The notes beneath the pieces are model-generated. The model searched no databases, was not told where the DNA came from, and saw only the letters and a program-made list of their open reading frames with translations. A stretch of DNA of 64,000 nucleotides from contig NZ_WTVG02000033.1 in assembly GCF_012910705.2 (NCBI RefSeq), positions 1-64,000 on the forward strand. The letters are read 5' to 3'. Both the position numbers and the translations under genes were made by a program. Positions 48,405 to 58,068 of the stretch are shown piece by piece. This DNA comes from Aromatoleum anaerobium (GTDB lineage Bacteria > Pseudomonadota > Gammaproteobacteria > Burkholderiales > Rhodocyclaceae). How positions within the stretch are numbered: position 1 is the stretch's first letter; every line of letters begins with the position of its first letter.

Positions 48405-48425
48405 ACGGACGGGATAGCGCTGCGC

Positions 48426-48896
48426 ATGCGCTATCCGCTCGAACTGCCGCTCAGGCCATCCCGCCAGGCACTGGTCATGATCGCCGCGATCCATACGATC
48501 GCGGCGATCGCGTTTCTGCGTTCATCGCTTTCCGGGCCGGCTCTCTATCCTGTCCTTTTCGTGCTTGCCGTATCGCTTTTCGCCGGCCTGCGCGTCGAGT
48601 GGCGCAAGGCGGGCCGAGTTCTGACCCTCGAGAATGATGGAACGCTTCGCGACGGCAGCGAAGTCGCGACGCTGGTGCCGGAGCCGGGCTGCACCGATTT
48701 TGGCTGGGCGGCGTGGCTGCAGTGGCGACGCGACGAGGCGCAGGGCGCCGGTACGCGCTGTCGCGGATCGATCATGCTGCTGCCCGGCAACCTGCCCGGT
48801 GGACAGTGGCGGGCGCTGCGCATCTGGTTGCGGCACAAGGTTGGTGCCGGCCGGGAAAAGGTGCGGGTGCGCGAAAACCCGGGCGGGAAACCGTAG
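48426..48896 (+). CDS. YgfX-like small membrane protein
   Basis: A 156-residue protein with two adjacent N-terminal membrane segments (about residues 15-32 and 38-56) followed by a cytoplasmic domain with the WLQWRRD and LRIWLRHKVG blocks. This matches the YgfX/CptA family, described in E. coli as affecting FtsZ/MreB, but the assignment is by layout and context. Its stop is 2 bases from the convergent nadB stop. Confidence 0.65.
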   Translation: MRYPLELPLRPSRQALVMIAAIHTIAAIAFLRSSLSGPALYPVLFVLAVSLFAGLRVEWRKAGRVLTLENDGTLRDGSEVATLVPEPGCTDFGWAAWLQWRRDEAQGAGTRCRGSIMLLPGNLPGGQWRALRIWLRHKVGAGREKVRVRENPGGKP

Positions 48897-48898
48897 AA

Positions 48899-50494
48899 TC
48901 AGGTTTTTCGGGGCTGCAGGATCGTCGGGAGAGCCTCGTCGAGCAGTCCCGGATAGTCGCGCGAGAAATGCAGGCCGCGGCTTTCCTTGCGTTCGAGCGC
49001 GCAGCGCACGATGAGATCGGAAGTGACGACCAGGTTGCGCAGTTCGATGAGATCGTTGGTCACGCGGAAGTTCGAGTAGAACTCATTGATCTCGCTCGTC
49101 AGCAGGCGGATGCGGTGCTGCGCGCGCTGCAGGCGCTTCGTTGTCCTGACGATGCCGACGTAGTCCCACATTGCTCGCCGCAGTTCTGCCCAGTTGTGGG
49201 CGATCACGACCTCTTCGTCGGCATCGGTCACCCGGCTCTCGTCCCACTCGGGCAGCGCAGGAATCGGGTCGCGGGGGCGCGCCTGGATGTCTTTCGCGGC
49301 GGCTTCCCCGAATACCAGGCATTCGAGCAGCGAGTTGCTCGCCAGCCGGTTCGCGCCGTGCAGACCGGTGCACGCCGATTCGCCCACGCAATAGAGGCCG
49401 GCCACGTCGGTACGGGCGGCGAGGTCCGTGACGACGCCGCCGCAGGTGTAATGGGCCGCCGGGACGACGGGAATGCCTTCGCGCGTCATGTCGATGCCGA
49501 GTTCGAGGCAGCGTGCGTGGATGTTCGGGAAATGTTCCCGCAGCCAGTCGGCCGGCTTGTGGCTGATATCGAGGTAGACGCAGTCGAGGCCGCGCTTCTT
49601 CATCTCGAAGTCGATTGCGCGGGCGACGACGTCGCGCGGGGCAAGCTCCGCTCGCGGGTCGTGTTCCGGCATGAAACGGGTGCCATCGGGGAGCCTCAGG
49701 ACGCCGCCTTCGCCCCGGACGGCCTCGGAAATCAGGAACGACTTGGCTTGGGGATGGTAGAGGCAGGTCGGATGAAACTGGATGAACTCGAGGTTCGCGA
49801 CGCGACAACCGGCGCGCCAGGCCATCGCGATCCCGTCGCCGGTGGCGACGTCCGGATTCGTCGTGTAGAGGTAGGCCTTGCCGGCGCCTCCGGTCGCGAG
49901 CACGGTGCTGCGCGCCGCGATCGTGATCACGCGTCCATCGGCGATGTCTAGCACGTAGGCCCCGAGGCAGCCTTCGCCGCTGCGTCCGACCTTGTCGCCG
50001 AGGATCAGGTCGATCGCGATGTGATTCTCGAGAATGTGGATGTTCGGATGCGCGCAGACGCGCTCGGTGAGCGTGGCCTGGACGGCGGCCCCGGTGGCAT
50101 CGGCGGCGTGGATGATGCGGCGATGGGAGTGCCCGCCCTCACGCGTCAGGTGGTATCCGATCGCGGACTGGTCTTCCCGGGTGAAGGGAACGCCCCGGCG
50201 TATGAGCCATTCGATTGCAGCTTTGCCGTGCTCCACGACAAAGCGGGTCGCTGCCGGGTCGCAAAGGCCTGCGCCCGCCGTGAAGGTGTCCTGTATATGG
50301 GCTTCGATGCTGTCGGTGGCGTCGAGTACCGCCGCAATGCCGCCCTGCGCCCACGAACTCGCGCTGTCCGCGATGGAACGTTTGGTCACCAGCGCAACGC
50401 GCAGATGGTCCGCAAGGCGCAACGCCAGCGATTGGCCAGCGGCGCCACTGCCGAGAATGAGTACGTCGTATTGTATTGACAAGGTCGTGAGCAT
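48899..50494 (-). CDS. nadB: L-aspartate oxidase
   Basis: A 531-residue FAD enzyme making iminoaspartate for NAD synthesis. [14 protein letters not shown] is the dinucleotide site, [11 protein letters not shown] and [11 protein letters not shown]-type substrate blocks follow, and the [26 protein letters not shown] segment is diagnostic. The ATG at 50494 ([15 protein letters not shown]) is preferred over a longer frame to 50554. Divergent from rpoE, as in E. coli. Confidence 0.96.
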   Translation of the reverse strand: MLTTLSIQYDVLILGSGAAGQSLALRLADHLRVALVTKRSIADSASSWAQGGIAAVLDATDSIEAHIQDTFTAGAGLCDPAATRFVVEHGKAAIEWLIRRGVPFTREDQSAIGYHLTREGGHSHRRIIHAADATGAAVQATLTERVCAHPNIHILENHIAIDLILGDKVGRSGEGCLGAYVLDIADGRVITIAARSTVLATGGAGKAYLYTTNPDVATGDGIAMAWRAGCRVANLEFIQFHPTCLYHPQAKSFLISEAVRGEGGVLRLPDGTRFMPEHDPRAELAPRDVVARAIDFEMKKRGLDCVYLDISHKPADWLREHFPNIHARCLELGIDMTREGIPVVPAAHYTCGGVVTDLAARTDVAGLYCVGESACTGLHGANRLASNSLLECLVFGEAAAKDIQARPRDPIPALPEWDESRVTDADEEVVIAHNWAELRRAMWDYVGIVRTTKRLQRAQHRIRLLTSEINEFYSNFRVTNDLIELRNLVVTSDLIVRCALERKESRGLHFSRDYPGLLDEALPTILQPRKT

Positions 50495-50594
50495 CCAGGG
50501 TCGGTCGCGCGCCGGAATATAGCACGCCGCGGGGAGGGGCCGGAGTCCACGCATACATTGGATCCGGCGGAATCACAAGACCCCTTTGCCGTCT

Positions 50595-50620
50595 GAACTA
50601 TTCCCGGAAGGCTGTGTCTC
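50595..50620 (+). promoter_or_regulatory. Possible sigma-E autoregulatory promoter of rpoE
   Basis: GAACTA (50595-50600) and TCTC (50617-50620) with a 16-base spacer resemble the sigma-E GAACTT-N16-TCxxA pattern. rpoE operons are commonly self-activated through such a site. Confidence 0.4.
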
Positions 50621-50637
50621 TTGCAATAGCTTCGGCT

Positions 50638-50666
50638 TTGCCGGACTCATGGGCGGTCGTTATACT
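50638..50666 (+). promoter_or_regulatory. Sigma-70 promoter of the rpoE operon
   Basis: TTGCCG (50638-50643), a 17-base spacer and TATACT (50661-50666), ending 38 bases before the rpoE ATG. This would give basal expression below the sigma-E-like site. Confidence 0.6.
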
Positions 50667-50704
50667 GGCGCGGATTTTGCCCAACCTAGAGAAACGACCC
50701 GCTC

Positions 50705-51304
50705 ATGAGCGATCGCGAAATTGATCAGCAGCTTGTCGAACGCGTTCAGCGCGGCGACAAGCAAGCCTTCGGCTTGCTGGTAACAAAATACCAACGCAAG
50801 CTGCATAGGCTGCTTTCGCGGTTGATTCGCGATTCTGCCGAGGTGGAGGACGTCGCCCAGGAGACGTTCATCAAGGCTTACCGTGCCTTGGGTTCTTTCA
50901 GGGGCGACAGTGCTTTTTACACTTGGCTTTACCGGATCGGAATCAACACCGCTAAGAACTACCTGGTATCCCAGAGCCGTCGTGCCCCGACATCGACCGG
51001 ATTCGATTCGGAAGAGGCAGAAACCTTCGAGGAAGGCGACAACCTGCGCGACATCAATACGCCCGAAAGGCTGATGATGACACGCCAGATCGGGCAGACG
51101 GTGGATGAGGCGATGGAGGCGCTGCCCGAAGAATTGCGCACCGCGATCATGCTGAGAGAACTGGAAGGCCTTAGCTACGAAGAGATCGCGAGCATCATGG
51201 ATTGTCCCATCGGGACGGTCCGGTCCCGGATTTTCCGGGCGCGCGAGGCAATTGCTGAACGACTGCGGCCGCTGCTGGATACGGCTCCTGACAAACGTTG
51301 GTAG
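50705..51304 (+). CDS. rpoE: RNA polymerase sigma factor RpoE (sigma-24)
   Basis: A 199-residue ECF sigma factor for the envelope stress response. Region 2 has EDVAQETFIKAYRAL and FYTWLYRIGIN for -10 recognition; region 4 has ALPEELRTAIMLRELEGLSYEEIA with a helix-turn-helix ending in GTVRSRIFRAREAI. It is followed by its anti-sigma factor rseA and by rseB, rseC and a DegP protease, the full regulatory chain. Confidence 0.97.
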   Translation: MSDREIDQQLVERVQRGDKQAFGLLVTKYQRKLHRLLSRLIRDSAEVEDVAQETFIKAYRALGSFRGDSAFYTWLYRIGINTAKNYLVSQSRRAPTSTGFDSEEAETFEEGDNLRDINTPERLMMTRQIGQTVDEAMEALPEELRTAIMLRELEGLSYEEIASIMDCPIGTVRSRIFRAREAIAERLRPLLDTAPDKRW

Positions 51305-51313
51305 GTGGTACTC

Positions 51314-51877
51314 ATGAAGGACAAACTGTCGGCACTGCTGGATGGCGATCTGGACGAACAGGCGATGGGCCCAGTGTTTGACTCGATCCGTCGAGATCGG
51401 TCTTTGCGCTCCGACTGGGACACATACTGCATCATAGGTGACGTCCTGCGCGGGGCGCGGGACACTTCTCCCGGTCTGGTCGCCCGGGTGATGGCGGGCA
51501 TCGAGGCGGAGCCCACGGTGCTTGCCCCTCCCGCTTCCGGCGCCGCCAGCGGGCAGCCGGGGAGCGCACGGCCTCGGGCGCGACGATCCCTGATGCCGCT
51601 TGCCGCGTCGATCATGGGCGTCGCCGCTGTCGGGTGGGTCGCGCACACACTGTATGCCGAGCCCGAAAGAGACGTCCGCACAGCGAGTGCCGCCAGTGGC
51701 CTCCAGACAGTGGAAAGCGTTTCCGTCCCGGTCGGGGCCGCAGCCACCTCACCCCAGGTCGACCGCCACCGCGAATATCTCTTCGCACATCAGGCGATGA
51801 CTTCCGGCGGACCGCTTTCGGGCGTCATCCAGCACGTCCGGACAGTTTCGGATGTGCGACAGGACGTCAATCGATGA
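51314..51877 (+). CDS. rseA: Anti-sigma-E factor RseA
   Basis: A 187-residue single-pass membrane protein. The N-terminal anti-sigma domain (about residues 1-65) has the SALLDGDLDE and SDWDTYCIIGDVLRG blocks that bind sigma-E; a membrane helix spans about 93-114 (MPLAASIMGVAAVGWVAHTL), and the remainder is periplasmic for RseB binding. AGGTGG at 51303-51308 precedes the ATG at 51314. Its stop overlaps rseB. Confidence 0.92.
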   Translation: MKDKLSALLDGDLDEQAMGPVFDSIRRDRSLRSDWDTYCIIGDVLRGARDTSPGLVARVMAGIEAEPTVLAPPASGAASGQPGSARPRARRSLMPLAASIMGVAAVGWVAHTLYAEPERDVRTASAASGLQTVESVSVPVGAAATSPQVDRHREYLFAHQAMTSGGPLSGVIQHVRTVSDVRQDVNR

Positions 51878-52851
51878 GAGGTTTTGCCGCTGCGTTGGGT
51901 CTGTGCCTGCTGTTCGCCCAGACCCAGGTTCTGGCGCAGGCACCGAGCGACCCCGTATCCTGGCTGGGGCGCATCGCTACTGCAGGACAACGCTTGACCT
52001 ACTCGGGAACCTTCATCTATCAGTCGGGCAAGAATTTCGAAACCTCCCGGATCTCGCATATGATCGACGCGGGCGGGACGGAACATGAACGGCTCGAGGT
52101 GCTTGACGGAAGCCCTCGCGAGGTGATCCGGACCAACAGCGAAGTGCGATGCGTCCTGCCGGACCAGAAGATCGTCATAATCGACCAGCCGGGCGGCCAG
52201 CGCGCGTTTCCCGCACGGCTTCCGGCATCGTTCGGCAGCCTCACCGAGAATTACCGCATCCGCAAGGGCGAACCGGGCCGAGTGGCTGGACTCGACGCGC
52301 AGCTCATCGTCCTGGAGCCCAAGGACGACCTGCGATACGGCCATCTGTTGTGGGCCGAAGTCCAGTCCGGCCTGTTGCTCAAGGCCCGCACGATCGACGA
52401 GCGCGGCGAGATCATCGAGCAGTTCACTTTCGGCGATGTGAAGATCGGCGGCGAGATTGCGACCGAGGCCTTCAAGCCGCGCTATGTCAAGGACGATCGA
52501 TGGCGCGTCGTCCGTGCCCATGGGGTCGAGGTGGGAAAGGAAGAGAGCGGCTGGGTGTTGACGACGCCGCTGCCCGGGTACTCGATGAAGTCGATCGTAC
52601 GACGTCCGATAGGGCGCGATCGCGCCGAAGTTCTCCATTTCGTATTCAGTGACGGTCTTGCCGCAATCTCGGTATTCATCGAACCACTGGCCCCGGATGG
52701 TGGCGTCAACGGCGCGGGGCCGCTGGCACCGAGCGGTGCGATAAACACATACAAGCGCGTCGTCGCCGGCCATCTGGTCACGGCGCTCGGCGAGGTTCCT
52801 CTGCGGGCAGTCCAGAGGTTGGGCGACGGAATCGAGCCGGTCGCACGATGA
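51874..52851 (+). CDS. rseB: Sigma-E regulator RseB (MucB family)
   Basis: A 325-residue periplasmic protein with a signal peptide (MRGFAAALGLCLLFAQTQVLA). The MucB/RseB N-terminal lipoprotein-like domain is about 28-190 and the C-terminal domain about 205-315 (GWVLTTPLPGYSMKS and FVFSDGLAAISVFIE blocks). It protects RseA from cleavage until lipoprotein or LPS signals bind. The start overlaps the rseA stop (ATGA). Confidence 0.94.
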   Translation: MRGFAAALGLCLLFAQTQVLAQAPSDPVSWLGRIATAGQRLTYSGTFIYQSGKNFETSRISHMIDAGGTEHERLEVLDGSPREVIRTNSEVRCVLPDQKIVIIDQPGGQRAFPARLPASFGSLTENYRIRKGEPGRVAGLDAQLIVLEPKDDLRYGHLLWAEVQSGLLLKARTIDERGEIIEQFTFGDVKIGGEIATEAFKPRYVKDDRWRVVRAHGVEVGKEESGWVLTTPLPGYSMKSIVRRPIGRDRAEVLHFVFSDGLAAISVFIEPLAPDGGVNGAGPLAPSGAINTYKRVVAGHLVTALGEVPLRAVQRLGDGIEPVAR

Positions 52852-53321
52852 TCGAAGCCAGGGCTGTGGTCACCCGCGCGGAAAGCGGCGAGGCGTGGGT
52901 TCGCATCGATGATCGTCCGGGAGGATGTGGCCGCTGTGACGAACCGGGCGGGTGCCGCTCGACCGGGCTTGCCTATGCGCTGAAAGCGCCCGACAAAGTG
53001 TTCAGGCTGCCAAACCGGATCGGCGCCGAAGCGGGCGACGCCGTGCGCATCCGCATCGACGACGGTGCTCCCCTGCGCGGTGCCTTGCTCGGCTATGGCC
53101 TGGGCGTCGTCCTGCTGCTCGCCGGCGCGGCGCTCGGGACAGCCTTCGCGGCCGAAGGGCAGGGCGATCTGTTCGCGCTGACCGGAGGCGTCGGAGGCCT
53201 CGTTGCCGCGGTGGGGTTGAATCGCTTCGCGCTGCGCAGCACGAAGCTGCGCCAGGCGTTCGACGTCGAAATGGTGCGGGAGCCGGCGTCCTGCGGGCAC
53301 CAGGCGGGAACGTCCTCATGA
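52848..53321 (+). CDS. rseC: RseC/MucC family membrane protein
   Basis: A 157-residue inner-membrane protein. The N-terminus carries a cysteine cluster, GGCGRCDEPGGCRS (four-cysteine type seen in RseC), and two hydrophobic segments (about 77-98 and 108-125) follow. RseC supports the sigma-E and SoxR-reducing systems. It overlaps rseB by ATGA and the protease gene at its end. Confidence 0.9.
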   Translation: MIEARAVVTRAESGEAWVRIDDRPGGCGRCDEPGGCRSTGLAYALKAPDKVFRLPNRIGAEAGDAVRIRIDDGAPLRGALLGYGLGVVLLLAGAALGTAFAAEGQGDLFALTGGVGGLVAAVGLNRFALRSTKLRQAFDVEMVREPASCGHQAGTSS

Positions 53322-54739
53322 CTTCGTGGAGCACGGTGTACCGTTGTCTGGCCGCGGTCGTGATGTCGTCGCTGATGCCGATCGCGGCCGCAGCCTCCGC
53401 CGTATCGCTGCCGGACTTTACCGAACTCGTGCAGCGGCAGGGCGCCGCGGTCGTGAATATCAGCACGAGTCAGTCATCGAAAGAAGGCACCACGTTGTTT
53501 CCCGGTTTCGACGAAAACGATCCGATGTTCGATTTTTTTCGTCGCTTCATCCCGCGCAAGCCTGAAGTGCCGAAAGCGGATCCTGAAAACCGCTCGCTCG
53601 GCTCGGGGTTCGTCATCAGTGCCGACGGTTACATCCTCACCAATGCACATGTCGTCGATGCGGCGGACGAAATCCTGGTCCGGCTCGTCGATAAGCGCGA
53701 ATTCCGCGCGCGCGTGATCGGCGCGGACACGCGCAGTGATGTCGCTCTGATCAAGATCGAGGCGACGGACTTGCCGAGGCTCGTGATCGGCGATCCGGAC
53801 AAGCTGAAGGTGGGCGAATGGGTCGTCGCGATCGGATCGCCGTTCGGTTTTGATCACTCCGTGACGGCAGGGATCGTCAGTGCGACCGGCCGCAGCCTTC
53901 CCGACGAGAACTTCGTCCCGTTCATCCAGACCGATGTCGCGATCAATCCGGGCAATTCCGGCGGCCCGCTGTTCAATCTCCGTGGCGAGGTCGTCGGCAT
54001 CAATTCGCAGATCTACAGCCAGACGGGCGGGTTCATGGGGCTGTCGTTCGCGATCCCGATCAATGTCGCGATGGATGTCCAGCAGCAGCTGCGCACCACC
54101 GGCCGCGTGCAGCGCGGGCGGATCGGGGTCGCGATACAGGAGGTGACGCGCGGGCTCGCGGAGAGCTTCGGTCTGCCGCGGGCCGCGGGGGCGCTCGTGA
54201 GCGCGGTCGAACCCGACGGCCCGGCAGCCCGTGCCGGCGTGGAACAGGGCGATGTCATCGTGAGCTTCGGCGGCAAGAGCGTGGAGGCCTCGGCCGATCT
54301 GCCTCGTATCGTCGCAGCGAGCCGGCCCTCCTCGCGCGTCAATGTGCGGGTGTACCGCAATGGCGAACCGCGCGAACTGAGCGTGACGGTGGGCGAATGG
54401 CAGGACGACGCGCCCCCCCGGACGCGGCGCAGCGAGCGCCCGCAGCCGGCGCCGAACAAGCTGGGTCTGGTGGTCGCCGAGCCGACGCCGGCCCAGCGGC
54501 GCGAGCGCGAGGTCGAGCACGGACTGATCGTCGAGCGTGTGCAGGGCGCTGCCGCGCGCGCGGAATTGCAGCGTGGCGACTTCATCCTCGCGCTGGTGTC
54601 GGGCGGCCGGCAGGTCCCGCTGAAATCGGTCGCGGCCTTCACGCGCGCCGTCGCGGGGCTCAAGGACGGCCAGCAGGTGACGCTGCTCGTGCAGCGCGGC
54701 GAGGGGACTTCCTACGTAACGCTGCAGGCGGGCGAGTGA
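53318..54739 (+). CDS. mucD: DegP/MucD-type periplasmic serine protease
   Basis: A 473-residue Do-family protease with a signal peptide (cleavage near residue 26). The triad is His111 (NAHVV), Asp141 (RSDVAL) and Ser214 (GNSGGP), and two PDZ domains follow (about 280-370 and 385-470). A Pro/Arg-rich linker (DDAPPRTRRSERPQPAP) joins them. Its place at the end of rpoE-rseABC is that of mucD in Pseudomonas. It degrades misfolded envelope proteins and is expected to be in the sigma-E regulon. Confidence 0.95.
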   Translation: MTSWSTVYRCLAAVVMSSLMPIAAAASAVSLPDFTELVQRQGAAVVNISTSQSSKEGTTLFPGFDENDPMFDFFRRFIPRKPEVPKADPENRSLGSGFVISADGYILTNAHVVDAADEILVRLVDKREFRARVIGADTRSDVALIKIEATDLPRLVIGDPDKLKVGEWVVAIGSPFGFDHSVTAGIVSATGRSLPDENFVPFIQTDVAINPGNSGGPLFNLRGEVVGINSQIYSQTGGFMGLSFAIPINVAMDVQQQLRTTGRVQRGRIGVAIQEVTRGLAESFGLPRAAGALVSAVEPDGPAARAGVEQGDVIVSFGGKSVEASADLPRIVAASRPSSRVNVRVYRNGEPRELSVTVGEWQDDAPPRTRRSERPQPAPNKLGLVVAEPTPAQRREREVEHGLIVERVQGAAARAELQRGDFILALVSGGRQVPLKSVAAFTRAVAGLKDGQQVTLLVQRGEGTSYVTLQAGE

Positions 54740-55002
54740 GCGGGGTCCGCGAGCTGGTGGTCATGAGCCGCGAGTGGTGCCACCTGTGCCACGATCTGCT
54801 CGATGAGCTCCGGCCGCTGGCGACGGAGCTCGGCTGGACATTGCGCGTTCTCGACGTCGATGCCGACCCCGAACTCGAGGCGCGCTGGAACGAACTGGTT
54901 CCGGTCGTGCTCGGCGGCGACACTGAACTGTGCCGCTACCGGCTCGACGCGGCGGCCGTTCGTGCCTATTGCCGACGTTTTCCGCTAGAATCCGCGCCTT
55001 AA
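54736..55002 (+). CDS. Glutaredoxin-like protein (DUF836 type)
   Basis: An 88-residue thioredoxin-fold protein with a REWCHLCHDLL active site (Cys-X2-Cys at residues 15 and 18) and the conserved proline in ELVPVVLGGD. Members are compact glutaredoxin-like proteins of unknown substrate. The start is GTG 54736 overlapping the protease stop (GTGA). A terminator-like hairpin follows. Confidence 0.85.
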   Translation: MSGVRELVVMSREWCHLCHDLLDELRPLATELGWTLRVLDVDADPELEARWNELVPVVLGGDTELCRYRLDAAAVRAYCRRFPLESAP

Positions 55003-55024
55003 CCGGGTTAACCAATTCATCCAG

Positions 55025-55048
55025 GGTGCCGCACGGCACCTTTCTTTT
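55025..55048 (+). terminator. Terminator-like hairpin in the lepA leader
   Basis: GGTGCC (55025-55030) and GGCACC (55035-55040) around a 4-base loop, then TTTCTTTT. It ends only 8 bases before the lepA ATG and no ribosome site lies between, so it could terminate upstream transcription or control lepA translation. Confidence 0.6.
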
Positions 55049-55056
55049 GTTGTCGC

Positions 55057-56853
55057 ATGCAACATATCCGAAATTTTTCGATCATCGCCCACATCGATCA
55101 CGGCAAGTCTACGCTGGCGGATCGGCTCATCCATTTTTGCGGGGGCCTGTCCGATCGCGAGATGGAGGCGCAGGTTCTCGATTCGATGGATCTCGAGCGT
55201 GAGCGCGGGATCACGATCAAGGCCCAGACGGCCGCGCTGCAGTACACGGCCAAGGACGGGCAGGTCTACAACCTCAACCTGATCGACACGCCGGGCCATG
55301 TGGACTTCTCGTACGAGGTCAGCCGCTCGCTGTCGGCATGCGAAGGCGCGCTGCTCGTCGTCGATGCCTCGCAGGGCGTCGAGGCGCAGACCGTGGCGAA
55401 CTGCTATACGGCGATCGAGCAGAACGTCGAAGTCGTTCCGGTCCTGAACAAGATCGATCTGCCGGCCGCCGATCCCGAGAGCGCGCGCAAGGAGATCGAG
55501 GACGTGATCGGCGTCGATGCGTCCGAGGCGGTGCTGTGCTCGGCGAAGACCGGGCTTGGCATCAAGGACGTGCTGGAAACCGTCGTGCGCCGCGTGCCAC
55601 CGCCGAAAGGCGACCCGGACGCGCCGCTGAAGGCGCTGATCATCGACTCGTGGTTCGACAATTACGTCGGCGTCGTGATGCTGGTGCGTGTCGTCGATGG
55701 CGTGCTCAAGCCCAAGGATCGCATCCTGCTGATGGCCAACGGCGCGCAGTACCCGTGCGACCAGGTCGGCGTGTTTACGCCGCGGTCGGTGGGGCGCCCG
55801 CAACTGTCGGCCGGCGAGGTCGGATTCATCATCGCCGGGATCAAGGAACTGCAGGCGGCGAAAGTCGGCGACACGGTGACGCTCGCGACGCGCCCGGCGA
55901 GTGAACCCCTGCCGGGCTTCAAGGAAATCAAGCCGCAGGTGTTCGCCGGACTTTACCCGGTCGAATCGAGTGAATACGACCAGCTGCGCGATTCGCTCGA
56001 AAAGCTCCGGCTCAACGACGCCTCGCTGCAGTACGAGCCGGAAGTCTCGCAGGCGCTCGGTTTCGGGTTCCGCTGCGGCTTTCTCGGCCTGCTGCACATG
56101 GACATCGTGCAGGAGCGGCTCGAGCGCGAATTCGACATGAACCTCATCACCACCGCGCCGACGGTGGTGTACGAAGTCGTGATGAACAGCGGCGAAGTGA
56201 TCCGCGTCGAGAACCCGGCCAAGCTTCCCGACCAGTCGAAGATCGCCGAGATCCGCGAGCCGATCATCACCGCGACGATCTTCCTGCCGCAGGACTACGT
56301 CGGGCCGGTCATCACGCTGTGCAACCTCAAGCGCGGCGCGCAGGTGGACATGCGCTATCACGGCCGCCAGGTGCAGCTGGTCTACGACCTGCCGATGAAC
56401 GAAGTCGTGATGGATTTCTTCGACAAGCTGAAGTCCGTTTCACGCGGCTACGCATCGCTTGACTATGAGTTCAAGGAGTACCGCGCTGCCGATCTCGTCA
56501 AGCTCGACCTGCTGGTCGGCGGCGAGAAGGTCGACGCCCTGTCGGTGATCGTCCATCGTGCCTCGGCGCAGTACCGCGGGCGCGAGGTCGCGGCGAAATT
56601 GCGCGGACTGATTCCGCGCCAGATGTTCGATGTCGCGATCCAGTCGGCGATCGGCTCCCACATCATCGCCCGTGAAACGATCAAGGCGCTGCGCAAGAAC
56701 GTGCTCGCCAAGTGCTATGGCGGGGACATCTCGCGCAAGAAGAAGCTGCTCGAAAAGCAGAAAGAGGGCAAGAAGCGGATGAAGCAGGTGGGCAACGTGG
56801 AGATCCCGCAGGAAGCTTTCCTCGCCGTGCTACGGGTCGATGAAGGCAAATGA
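55057..56853 (+). CDS. lepA: Elongation factor 4 (LepA)
   Basis: A 598-residue translational GTPase. The N-terminus [24 protein letters not shown] holds G1; [12 protein letters not shown] is G3 and [11 protein letters not shown]4. The C-terminal domain has the LepA-specific [25 protein letters not shown] tail. Unusually, no ribosome site precedes the ATG. It is followed by lepB, the arrangement seen in most proteobacteria. Confidence 0.97.
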   Translation: MQHIRNFSIIAHIDHGKSTLADRLIHFCGGLSDREMEAQVLDSMDLERERGITIKAQTAALQYTAKDGQVYNLNLIDTPGHVDFSYEVSRSLSACEGALLVVDASQGVEAQTVANCYTAIEQNVEVVPVLNKIDLPAADPESARKEIEDVIGVDASEAVLCSAKTGLGIKDVLETVVRRVPPPKGDPDAPLKALIIDSWFDNYVGVVMLVRVVDGVLKPKDRILLMANGAQYPCDQVGVFTPRSVGRPQLSAGEVGFIIAGIKELQAAKVGDTVTLATRPASEPLPGFKEIKPQVFAGLYPVESSEYDQLRDSLEKLRLNDASLQYEPEVSQALGFGFRCGFLGLLHMDIVQERLEREFDMNLITTAPTVVYEVVMNSGEVIRVENPAKLPDQSKIAEIREPIITATIFLPQDYVGPVITLCNLKRGAQVDMRYHGRQVQLVYDLPMNEVVMDFFDKLKSVSRGYASLDYEFKEYRAADLVKLDLLVGGEKVDALSVIVHRASAQYRGREVAAKLRGLIPRQMFDVAIQSAIGSHIIARETIKALRKNVLAKCYGGDISRKKKLLEKQKEGKKRMKQVGNVEIPQEAFLAVLRVDEGK

Positions 56854-56901
56854 TGCGCAGCCGGGCGTGATGGCGCCGGAACGCTTCGATAGGGAGTCCG
56901 T

Positions 56902-57690
56902 GTGAATTTCGCCCTGGTATTGTTTCTGCTGCTCGTCGCCACCGGAGTGCTGTGGCTGATCGATCGCTTCGTCGCGCGCAAACGACGCGCCCCCGGTTCG
57001 CCGCCGCCGTGGTGGGTCGAGTACGGGGCGAGTTTTTTCCCCGTCATCCTGATCGTGTTCGCGCTGCGATCCTTTCTCGTCGAGCCGTTCAAGATTCCGT
57101 CGGGCTCGATGATTCCGACGCTGCTCGTCGGGGACTTCATCCTCGTCAACAAATGGGTCTATGGCATTCGCGTGCCGGTGATCAACAAGAAGATCATCGA
57201 CGTCGAGGACCCGAAACGCGGCGACGTGATGGTGTTCCGCTATCCCGCCGATCCTTCGCTCGACTACATCAAGCGCGTGGTCGGCCTGCCTGGCGACAAG
57301 GTCGAATACCTGAACAAGCGACTGCGGATCAACGGTGAACTGGTCGAACTCGTCCCCCAGCCCGACTACCTTCACCCGGATCGCCTCTACTATTCCCCGC
57401 GGTTCGCCGAGAAACTCGGCGACACCAACCATTCGGTGCTGATCGAGCGTGACACGCCGGCCTTCGTTCCGCATGTGCTGGATTTCCCCTACCGCGAAAA
57501 CTGCACCTACACGACGGCCGGTGTAACCTGCACCGTACCGCAGGGCCATTATTTCGTCATGGGCGACAACCGTGATGCAAGCAGCGACAGCCGCGTGTGG
57601 GGTTTCGTGCCGGACGGGAACATCGTCGGGCGCGCATTTTTCATCTGGTTCAACTTCAGCGACATGAAGCGCATCGGTGGTTTCCATTGA
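56902..57690 (+). CDS. lepB: Signal peptidase I
   Basis: A 262-residue membrane peptidase that removes Sec signal peptides. Membrane segments lie at about residues 2-20 and 40-58; catalytic Ser69 (PSGSMIPTL) and Lys124 (YIKRVVGLPGDK) form the dyad, and MGDNRDASSDSR is the conserved box E. The start is GTG at 56902, with AGGGAG upstream. Confidence 0.96.
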   Translation: MNFALVLFLLLVATGVLWLIDRFVARKRRAPGSPPPWWVEYGASFFPVILIVFALRSFLVEPFKIPSGSMIPTLLVGDFILVNKWVYGIRVPVINKKIIDVEDPKRGDVMVFRYPADPSLDYIKRVVGLPGDKVEYLNKRLRINGELVELVPQPDYLHPDRLYYSPRFAEKLGDTNHSVLIERDTPAFVPHVLDFPYRENCTYTTAGVTCTVPQGHYFVMGDNRDASSDSRVWGFVPDGNIVGRAFFIWFNFSDMKRIGGFH

Positions 57691-57708
57691 TACGGAGAAC
57701 TTAATCGC

Positions 57709-58068
57709 ATGAAAAGCAGACAACTGGGCCTTAGCCTGATCGGCGTGCTGATTGTCGGGGCACTGCTGGGCTCGGCGTTGCTGGTCGCTTTCCGCACCGT
57801 GCCGGCGATCAACGAATACCTGGCCATCAAGCGCAACGTGAAACTGGTCGCGGAAGAAGGCGACAACGGCGTGGCGGCGCCCGAACTGCGCCGCAGCTTC
57901 GACCGGCGCCGGCAGATCGACGACGTCGTCACGGTCAGCGGAGCAGACCTCGACATCTCCAAGCCGGGCGGGAAGACGGTCGTCGAAGTCGTTTACGAAC
58001 GCAAGGTGCCGGTGGCAGGGAACGTCAGCCTGCTGTTCGACTTCCAGGCCACGTCGGCCGAACAATAG
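57709..58068 (+). CDS. DUF4845 protein
   Basis: A 119-residue protein with one N-terminal membrane helix (SLIGVLIVGALLGSALLVAFR) beginning with a KSRQLGLSLIG segment resembling a type IV pilin-like N-terminus. The soluble part contains an alternating charged pattern. Found between lepB and rnc across betaproteobacteria. Its function is unknown. The stop shares a base with the rnc GTG start. Confidence 0.85.
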   Translation: MKSRQLGLSLIGVLIVGALLGSALLVAFRTVPAINEYLAIKRNVKLVAEEGDNGVAAPELRRSFDRRRQIDDVVTVSGADLDISKPGGKTVVEVVYERKVPVAGNVSLLFDFQATSAEQ

